Shown: positions 45,540-64,000 of the stretch, in pieces
How positions within the stretch are numbered: the stretch's first letter is position 1
Layout: every line of letters begins with the position of its first letter
From: Chrysomallon squamiferum
Lineage: Eukaryota; Mollusca; Gastropoda; Neomphalida; Peltospiridae
NCBI GenBank assembly: GCA_012295275.1
Contig: CM022671.1
Span: 34,204,183 to 34,268,182 of the forward strand
Direction: 5' to 3'
Length of the DNA: 64,000 nucleotides
The notes under the pieces: model-generated
What the model saw: only the letters and a program-made list of their open reading frames with translations
What the model was told of the DNA's origin: nothing
The model's database searches: none
Translations under genes and position numbers: made by a program

Positions 45540-46760
45540 ATAAAAAGAATCACGGAATAAGAAAGTAAACGGAAGAATAAAAAAGATAAAGGTTAGAAGA
45601 AATAGAAGAAACAAAAAGAAAGAAGAAAAAGATGATAAAAGAAAATAGAAAAATATGAAGAAAATTAGCAAGAAAATAGAAAATAAGAAGAAACAAGAAT
45701 AAAAAGGAAAATAGAAGAAGAAAAAAATTAAAGAGAAGAAAAAAAAAGAAACAAGAAGAAAGAAGAAAAGAAGAAACAAGAAAGGAGAAGAAAAATTTAG
45801 AAAAATATGAAAAAATAAGAAAATAAAAACCAAGAATCAAGAATATGAAAGAAAATAGAAGAATAAAACAAGATAAGATAGAAGAATTAGAAAAAAACAA
45901 GAAGAAAAAGAAGATAAAAGACAGAAGAATTAGAAGAAACAAGAAGAAAGAAGATAAAGAAGATAAAAGATAGAAGAAAAATAAGAAAAAATAAAGAAGA
46001 ACGAAGATAGAAAAAAAAGAAAAAGAAGATAAAAGATAGAAGGATGAGAAGAAACAAGATGAAAAGAAGATAAAAGATAAAAGATAGATGAAAAAGAAAA
46101 GAAGACAAAAGAAGAAAAGAAATAAAAGAAGAACAAGAAAAAGAAGATAAAAGATAGAAAAACAAGAAACAAGGATAAAGAAGAAAAAGATGAAAGAAGA
46201 TTGAAAAATATGAAAAAACACAATAAGAAAACAAATGATAATAGAAATAAAACAAATATATAAAAAGTAATAAATAAATGTAAAAGAGAAATGAAGATAA
46301 AGAAGACAGAAGAATAAAAGAAAACAAGAAATAAGAATAAGAAAACAGTAGAAGAAAAAGAAGACACAAAAAAGAATATAATAATAATAATAATAATATA
46401 GATGTGTAGAAGTAATAATAAATGATAATAGAAATAAAGCAAATATATAACAATAATAAATAAATGTATGTAAAAAGAAAAATGAAGATAGAAAAAGCAG
46501 ATGAATAAGTAGAAAGAAAGAAGAAACGCACACACACACACACACAAAAAAAAAAAACCCAGGGCATTCAAATAATAATAAAAAAGAAATAATAATAATA
46601 AAAAGTAAACAAATAAGTAGAATCAAGAACAAAAAAAAAAGGATAGACAATAATAAAGATGAATAAAAACAAGAAGATAGAATAAGAAGAAATGAGGAAA
46701 GAAAAATAAGTAGAAATGCAAAGAAAAAAGAAAAAGAAGCAAGAAAAAAAAAAGAAACTA
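45540..46760. repeat. Polypurine domain of about 1.2 kb
   Basis: The plus strand is nearly all A and G, with a degenerate core like AGAAGATAAAAGATAGAAGA. Long minus-strand frames rich in Phe, Leu and Ser are artefacts of this composition. It ends about 1.9 kb upstream of the Cdk5 start codon. Confidence 0.9.
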
Positions 46761-46769
46761 AATGAAAAT

Positions 46770-48690
46770 AAGAAACAAAAAGGAATAATCTTAACAAAAT
46801 CAGTAACAAATGATATTAATTAAAACAAATTTATAAAAAATAATTAAATGTAAAAGAAAAAAAATTGATTATATGTAAACATAATGTTGATTAAAATTAT
46901 GATAAATTATTAAAGGAGATTTTTAGTTTTGGTTTTGTAGGAATGAATGCTTAAGAAGTGGAATTGGTGAAAGATTTACAAATACTGATCTAATTTCTGA
47001 AATGGTTGAAATGTGAAAGAAGACTTGAACAAAGTTAACGTAGAACCAAAGGAATGAAGAATGAACTAAGACAAACAAGTTAAGAAAGACTGAAACAACT
47101 GACTGAAACATGAAACAAGGAAATAATGGAAATAAAATGCAGAACTAAACATCCAGATATTGAAATTAGATTTGCTACATTTACTTCTTCACTGTCAACT
47201 AATGGAAAAAAATATGTCAACTGGACTAATGAAAGTAGTGAAAAAGTTATGTTGAACAGTACAAATGCAAGATCACGAAAATATATTTTGTGTTTTAAAT
47301 TAAAACTGGACTTTTTTAAAATAACAATGACAGTGATAATGTAGTGGAGAGTTGACAAAACATATACATTTTTCAATTGATGGAAGTTACTGCACCTGGT
47401 TAAAAATTAAATTAAATTAAAAATAAAAACCAGTTTAATTAATGTATCAGTAAAATTCTTGCAAAAAACTGACCATGTTAATAATTTTCTTTAACTACTG
47501 AAATACTGCAAAGATGTTATCATTAAATCTGAAAATAAGCTGTAATAAAAAAAAAAGAATTTTTTTTTTTTTGTAATTTCATATTAAAATCTTTGTACAA
47601 ACAAATAATGTTTTAAGCATTTAAACTCATTTTGTATTTTTTTTTTTAATGTAATTTCATATATAGTGATGCCTTATACTTTGAACATTCAGTGTGTGTG
47701 CTGTGAAATGGCACATTCACTGTGTAAACAACTTCTGTTATGTGCCCAATTCATTTACCTTGCTGTGAAAGCATTTCTTGTGTTACTGATTACTCTGACA
47801 TTTTTTTGTTTTATATTTTGGACACACACACATACACACCCTTATATATTATTAATCAGGAAGAGTGTGAAAGGAAATGCAGTTTTTATTTTACTAAACA
47901 GTATTTACATATTTAATTTACTGTTTTTAAGTTTTCTTGTTTTTGTTTATTACTTGGGTTATTTTTATTTTAAATTGTTTATTTGACATTTAAATTTATT
48001 GAAATGGGTGTTGTTTAGGGTCATTCATTAATTTGCTTTCCATTATTTCTAATGGGGAGAGGTGACAGAATCTCCTGAAACAGATTAAATTTGAAATATG
48101 AGATATCACAGTTTAATTATTCTGCTTGCAGCTGGGTGGGCTAAACTCAATGATATCTCACAGATTTTTTTTTTCTAACCATAAACAGGAGACATTAGAC
48201 TTAAAAGTAGGTGCTTCTGTAAATATAAGTCACTCCTATAGAATATATATGCCTCTTATGAGACTGTGCTTGTTATTGTTTTCATAATATTAATTGCAAT
48301 TATAAAATGTCAAATTCACTTGGGAATTACAGTTTAAAAAAAAAAAAAAAAAAAAGTTTAAAATGACAAACTATAGCCTAGCATAGTCCAAATATATATA
48401 AAACACACACACACCAGTCATTCAATATAAACTGAATTGCCATACATTTTGAATTAGACCACAATATCATGAGTCCAAATTCATTTTAAATTTTGCAAAT
48501 CGGACCAGAGAATATAATGTTACCGGCAAAATAGACATTTGACTTTATTATTGTTCGGAGTTCTATGGCTCGATGCTTTACATATGTTACGCTCTTCATG
48601 TCATTGTAATTATCGTGTAAAGAGATAGCTATGCAGTACCTGTCTATTTATTTAATGTTTCCTGTTCATGGCTGTAGATTAATTATTTCA
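46770..48690. promoter_or_regulatory. Cdk5 5' flank
   Basis: About 1.9 kb of AT-rich sequence between the polypurine domain and the Cdk5 start. No TATA box or CpG island that I would trust. Open frames at 47126-47344 and 47666-47986 look like chance. Confidence 0.4.
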
Positions 48691-48698
48691 TTCTCAAA

Positions 48699-57836
<9,138 letters not shown>

Positions 57837-59575
57837 GACTTCATTCATCAACCTTACAACACAGAAATAAAATGGATTGTAGTGGTTCGGTAACACTATT
57901 GACTTGACCGTATACAGAAAATGATACACTGACGAGAGAAGATATGAAGAATGATAAACTTTGTGGTTTGTGCTTCGAGTGATGAAACTTCAGTCAAAGA
58001 AGAAGATATTTCTGTTTGTAAATAATGTGTATGGTTACGTTTTCAGTGTGTGTTGTCATTTGTTACTGTCTTACTGTGAAAATTATTGAAGTAGGTGGTT
58101 AATCATTTTGTACATTTGATTAGAATTAATAATTCAGTGCTTACAGTCATGACAGTACATTTACTTGTGTGTGTATTTCTTATTTATAAAAATCATGAAG
58201 GACATCTGTTTGAGCATCATATGAGATCAACAGTGAATGATGTTCCTGTCTTTAACTGTTATGTCTCTAAGTATTAAGTTGAAATTAGTAATGACAATGT
58301 GGATATTTCAAACAGATTTAAATTAAAAAAAGGATAAAGATGTTGTCATCTGAATGAGTCAGTAATATTGCATATTTAAAAAAAAAAAAAATAAATAAAA
58401 TAAAAATCTATTTAGAGTAATTAAAAAATGCTTAGGTGTTTATCTTACAAACATCAAACTTATTACTATAGCACTGTTAATTTATTTTCTATTTGCTTGA
58501 GGCTAATCTTACTGAAAATTGCGTAAATCTGTTTATGTGTGAAATATCATATTTCAGTTTTTGAATATACGACAAAACTGAAAATGTAAATGCAATGATA
58601 TTAACTGAAAGAGACTGAATATTTAAGTTTTTTGTCAAATCACCCTTGAAATAATACATATCAAAAAAAGAAAAGAAAAATAAAAGATTGAAAGCACAGA
58701 GTGCTTAGTTGTAAACTTTTTAAATAAATATAATTTTATTTTAAAATGTATATGTTTGCAGCCCAAAACATCATTATATCGTATAATTTCAAGAGATTTG
58801 ATTGTTTTTTGATATTGTTTTTTCTTATGGAGATCAGACACAACTAAATACAAAATAAAACAAGAAGGTATTAAATAATAGAAACTGTTATTTAGCTATT
58901 TGGTGGGTGTCCTTGGTATCACATATTAAATAAAAATGTTAAAGAAGATTCTTATGGTATAATAATTATGACAACTTTACAAAACATTCTGCTTCTTAAG
59001 CTTGCCCTTCTTGAAACTCTGGTTTATTTGTGCCACTTGATTACATTTTACTTTAAAACAATATAAAGAATTAAATTAACAACATATTTTCTCATTTGTT
59101 ATGATCCATTCATTAGTTTAAGATGATATGCCAAGATGACATGTTATTTTATTATTTCGAGAGTTGTTAATATTTTAACATTAACAATATCAAGTATTAA
59201 ATTTCTAAAAATTAAAATTTATTAAAGAGGTTATAATTGTGGATTCATTACATTTCCTAGCATGTACCTTTTATTTGGTTGTCTTTTTAATGCTTAGAAC
59301 AAAAACGTTTTTGGAATTTCATATATTTTAGAGGAAAGTATAAATTTAGGGAATTTTATATATTTTAGTGGAAACATATGAGTTATAATTTATATGATTT
59401 TTAACATAAGTAACTGTGTAACAGTGAACATAATTTATTAATGATGTTATTGTGATGTTAGTCCCAATACATAAATGTACCATTTTGCTTTCTATAGTCA
59501 AATACAAATATATTAGACAAAATTACATTTTATTATGTATTAATATATAACTGATTAATGTGTAAGTGTATATGT

Positions 59576-59578
<3 letters not shown>
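57837..59578 (+). other. Cdk5 3' flank / probable 3' UTR
   Basis: AT-rich; AATAAA at 57866 and several more from 58390 on. The UTR end cannot be placed without transcripts. Confidence 0.5.

Positions 59579-59657
<79 letters not shown>
59579..59657. repeat. (TC)n microsatellite
   Basis: About 79 bp of pure TC followed by TACA repeats. Confidence 0.99.
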
Positions 59658-59659
<2 letters not shown>

Positions 59660-59661
<2 letters not shown>

Positions 59662-61462
59662 GATTACATACATACATACATACATACCTATATATGGCTA
59701 TGTATGCATCTGTTTATATGTTTTAAATATATATATATATTCATTATTTGAATTGTGGATCTATTTCATCTGCTGTTCTAACTGTAAAGGATAAGGAAAC
59801 CAAAATGGCAGATGTCATTTGCATTCTGGTATAGCTGACATAAGTGAAAACAAACAATATATATCTGGGGACAGATTTTTCATACTTATAACTATATACA
59901 AACACATGAAGAATTTTATTTGTAAGTTACTTACTTAAATATTTCAAGTATTTTAGCCAGATGTTTAAATATTTTATTGATAGGTATATTTTATTTCAAA
60001 TAAAGTTATAACAAAAACCAAAAAACCCCCAGAAAAACAGAAAAAAGTTATATCGGTCTAACATATTTATTTAATTTAAAAGTGAAAGGTATTTACAGGG
60101 ATTCTGTCTGAACTTGATTTCTTTGTAAACCAAGTTCCTTTCAAAGTCCTGCTATTAAACTACTGTGAATAATCAATTCTTTATTTACTTACAAGCACTT
60201 TCACTTCTTCAAAAGTGTCCTGAGTTCCAAGCAAATGTGACCTCAAGGTGTTTTCAAAGAAATGTCTTTATTTCAGGATTTTGAAGGTTTAATCCACCTG
60301 TTATTGAATTTGATGTAGTGAAGTTCAGAATACGTTATCACGTGCAGTCCACATTAGCATTCTCATTACCTGTACAAGAAAAGATTAATTTATAAGGCAA
60401 TGAATTCACTTTAAAATTTTCACATTACAGATTTTATTTTCAGAGCCATCAGTACATTTATTTATACTGCGTTTGTGTAAGTGTTTTCTGTCACATCAAA
60501 CAATGTGTTAAGTTGCTTGGCTTTGTATTGAGTTTTAACCAAAAAAAGCAGAAAGACATTTTTGATATTTTTTGTTACTGCCTTATTCTTTTTGACTCAG
60601 TGACGTGACTGATAGATATCATTTCTGTGGCATGTCTTAAACATGTTTCATGTTCACTGTTGTAACCTGGATGCCTCATTTTCTGAAATAATGACCGAGA
60701 GATCTTTGCCACATTGACCAATTGCCAGAACATTAATTTTTAGAATTAACAGGGAATTTTACAGGGATGAGTGAGGTATCAAATGAAGCTTATGACATCA
60801 GAAATATGAAAATGTTCATAATTAATGCCATTCAGACTAAATTTGACTTGAGACCTGGTTGATGTGATGGACTACAAATGATTTATAATACATTATTGAC
60901 AACATGTAAATGTTATGAGCCGAAAATATGTAGACATATCATTGTTTTATATCCTTATCTGCCTGTCTGGCTGTCTGTATAAAATATGTAATTTGCTTCT
61001 TGTGAAAATCATGTGGACATTTCAGTACTGTCTTTATGCGTACATTTTTAAACAAATTGACATATTCATGGAATAAGGTATGAAAAATGTAAAAGTTTGT
61101 AGATAATTGAAACAAGCATCTGCTTTCATATATATATATATATTTTTTTTAATATGACCTTGGTATTTAAATTTAAACAATGAAGAACTTTAACAAAACA
61201 ATTTCTAAATTATTTGATACTAAACTTGTCTCCAAACCAAACTTAGATCTGATACACATTTTTTGTCATAAAGCTAAAAAATAATGGATATATAAACAAT
61301 CTGAATTTTCCCAAAGATTTTGCAGCAATTTTAGTGTTTAGGTGATTTTTAAAAAACATTTTTAAACATTACTTACATGTTGATATAAATTCGTTACTGT
61401 GGGCTCTACATCTCTTGTAATAATAAAAACACCAGTAAACAAATTTCTACATTTATCCAGAA

Positions 61463-61509
<47 letters not shown>

Positions 61510-62511
61510 ATACATTTTAAAAAAAGAAAAATTAAAAATTAAAGAAGAAAACAAGTAATGTATTTCCCGTAAATAAATAAATTTAAATAAGCATTCTTAC
61601 ATCTGTTATAAAAAAATTGTGATAAAATAACATATAAATGTGAAGATCTTATTTCTGTTTCAGACAAAGCTTTGAATTAACTTTGCTTTTGAGTGAAATA
61701 ACTTTTTCCAGTGATATTACTAAAATGAAATAGCTTCTGTTTTTAACCACAAAGATATTAAATAATAAAAAGGGTATTTTTTTTTATTTGAGAATAATTC
61801 CCATTTTTAAAATTATAGGGCATGTATATAATCATTCTTTTTTCTTTTATTATTTTTGTCAGTCATTCATATTTTCGGTCTGTCTTTCAAGTCAATTCTG
61901 TCTGTTGATACCGCCCTTGTTGTCTGTCTGTCTGTCTGTCTGTCTCCCTGTTCCTATACTAATACCATTATTAAAAGAACTGTTGTCATGTCCTAGTTGT
62001 TTTCATTTTTTTTACTAGAATCCAGATGTTTGACATTCAGTAATCATTCTTTTTTAATTCATGTTTTGTCACTGTATACTATACAGTCTTCAACAAGTAA
62101 CTTTCATAATAGTTTTTATTTCACATACTCTGTATACCATTTATATTTAACATGTAACTTCCATAATACATAATATTTTCATTTCACAAACACAGTATGT
62201 TATAGTTTTATATCTTCCTTTATTTATATCTACTAACTCTCATGTTTTCATTTTATAAATATTATTTTTCAATTCAGTGTTGCTGAGTTATTTTTTTAGA
62301 GCATTTTATTTATTTATTGTTATTATTATTTTATATATATATATTCGTTATTTTGTTTTATTTTTTTTATTATTAATTTTTGTTATTTTGGAGAATTTTG
62401 TGAATTTAGGAAACTAGCAACAACAAAAAGTTACAGTCATTCGGATTTAACTGATTTATTAAGACATTTTTAGGAGAATTTATTGTCATATAAAAATGGC
62501 TTTTCTTGTAA

Positions 62512-62546
<35 letters not shown>

Positions 62547-63880
62547 ATTTATATTTCTAGCTGACATGAAAAAACCCACCAAACAAACAACTACAACTTT
62601 TAAATTTCAAGCCCTTTTTTTTTTACTGACATGCCCAGTGTTTGAACAGTAAATCTCTTTGAACCTGACAGAATTTAAAATCAGTTAAATCGTTTTCACC
62701 ATTAAATTTTGAACGTAATATGATTTTATCGTAATACAAATAAAGTTTATTATCTATGTGATTTCAAAAATATAATAACTTTATAGATTTGAATATAACC
62801 GCGATTATTGGGTTTGCTCTGATTTTAACCAAAAAAATAAATAAATATATATATATATATTTTACTACTGTTATAGATAACAGGTTTCTTTCGAATAATA
62901 AAAGATATTGAAGAAAAATAATAAAAACATCGTCCGTATTCGGTTTTTTAAAAAATGTATTTTAAATTTTATTTATGAATTAACATTCATCATTTAACTT
63001 ATAAAAAAATTTCACATGAAAAATTACAATTTAAAGTGTTATTCGTCTAACTCCAAATAATAATTTCTATCTGGTATTTTTTCTGTTTTTTCTGAGAATG
63101 CAAACACATACGTACGTACATACACGGATATAATCGCTACGTAATTTAATTAACTCTCGTGTACTTGGAATTAACATTCTCAAATACCACAATACGACTC
63201 CAAAAGTCTTGGTTCACTTTTTACCACAAATTATAAAAATGATAAATTGTATTTGTTTTGTCATTCCTTCTCATCTTGAAATAACATATAGCAAGATATG
63301 CGATATTTTTTTTTCTTTCACCCTTTATACTTTAATAATAATAAAGTTTATTTATATTGTATATTTAACTATGTTAAAAAAAAAAAAAAAAAAAAACAGC
63401 AAGAGAATATAATGTTAACTTTGTCATTTTTCTTTCACTTTTTATACTTTAAGAATAATAAATTTTATTTATATTGTAAGTTTCTCTTATCTTAAAAAAA
63501 CCCTACAAAAAACAAGGAAAAAGAAAAAAAAGAAAAAAAAAAAAAACAGCACGAAAACACGACTTTACGTCTGTTTTCCTTTCACTCCACATAGTTTAAA
63601 AATAATAGATTTTATTTATATTATAATTCTTCTTCTTTCTTAAATTAACAAAGACCCAAACAATACGCTATTGTCTGGGTTTTTCTGTGAGAACACTCAT
63701 TTTCTGTAAATTGTACGTTATACTTATTCTACTCTTTCCTGGCTTACCACTGAATTAGGTAATACGATATAATATTTAATAGTTTTTCCCTTACAACTTA
63801 TCATATATATTTTTAAATTCCATTCATTTGTGGTTTTCTTTGTTAGAAAAAAAAAAATATATTTTATGCATATTACAGTT
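59660..63880. other. No gene seen
   Basis: (AAAT)n at 61460-61512, (TGTC)n at 61920-61945, A-runs at 62515-62543 and 63377-63397, T/A-rich elsewhere. AP-1-like TGACTCA next to GTGACGTGA near 60594. Confidence 0.55.
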
Positions 63881-63885
63881 CCTCC

Positions 63886-63965
63886 TCTTCTTCTTCTTCT
63901 TCTTCGATCTTGGCACATAAAATAGTATCTTGCTGTATCACCTCATTTCCATGGCTTGTATTCAT
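63886..63965 (-). other. Possible C-terminal exon fragment with Glu run
   Basis: The minus strand reads MNTSHGNEVIQQDTILCAKI, then nine Glu, Leu and a stop. It could be the 3' end of a gene entering from the right edge. The Glu run is only a (GAA)n microsatellite, so this is weak. Confidence 0.15.
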
Positions 63966-64000
63966 TCTCCTTTGAGGGAACGTGATTCACAAGAATCCAG

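Noticed and set aside
45339-46809. Minus-strand frame of 419 residues rich in Phe, Leu and Ser, and overlapping frames
   Set aside because: Pure shadow of the polypurine tract; composition alone prevents stops.
47126-47986. ORFs of 72 and 106 codons upstream of Cdk5
   Set aside because: AT-rich composition, no recognisable motif and lengths expected by chance in such sequence.

Overview
This is a window of animal nuclear DNA, very AT-rich and packed with microsatellites. Two spliced genes and one GPCR reading frame can be supported. The organism is probably a lophotrochozoan, most likely a mollusc. This rests on a Cdk5 protein close to other animals in an 11-exon layout, an apolipoprotein-D-like lipocalin, an orphan peptide-type GPCR, relics that look like tRNA-derived SINEs, and very long (TC)n, (GA)n, (TTA)n and (TA)n tracts. 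The species cannot be named from sequence alone. Layout: 1-10 kb has no recognisable gene and holds microsatellites, tRNA-like relics, a 110-bp direct duplication and scattered promoter-like patches. 10.0-14.6 kb (minus) holds a four-exon secreted lipocalin, pieced together from short exons with good splice sites. 16.5-16.9 kb is a CpG-containing island with a perfect heat-shock-element match, about 2 kb upstream of the lipocalin start codon. 18.3-19.5 kb (minus) holds a rhodopsin-family GPCR in one block, interrupted by a single frameshift between TM2 and TM3. 19.5-48.7 kb is almost entirely repeats. These include a 48-bp minisatellite of about 35 copies (26.9-28.5 kb), a 16-bp array, a 38-bp array, a polypurine domain of about 1.2 kb (45.5-46.8 kb) and more tRNA-like relics. 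A few isolated first-exon-like or terminal-exon-like fragments in this stretch could not be tied to a gene. 48.7-57.8 kb (plus) holds a complete Cdk5 gene: 11 coding exons, 296 residues, all catalytic motifs intact, plus one out-of-frame cassette with good splice sites that could act as a poison exon. 57.8-64 kb is AT-rich downstream sequence with no clear gene. The three genes are unrelated in function (neuronal kinase, small-ligand carrier, membrane receptor) and nothing suggests a cluster. No CRISPR array, operon, virus or intact transposon was seen. I found no convincing new biological system. The best leads are the possible Cdk5 poison exon, the GPCR frameshift, the triplet repeat that invades a lipocalin splice acceptor together with a duplicated copy of that acceptor, and the minisatellite carrying a bZIP-like motif in nearly every unit.
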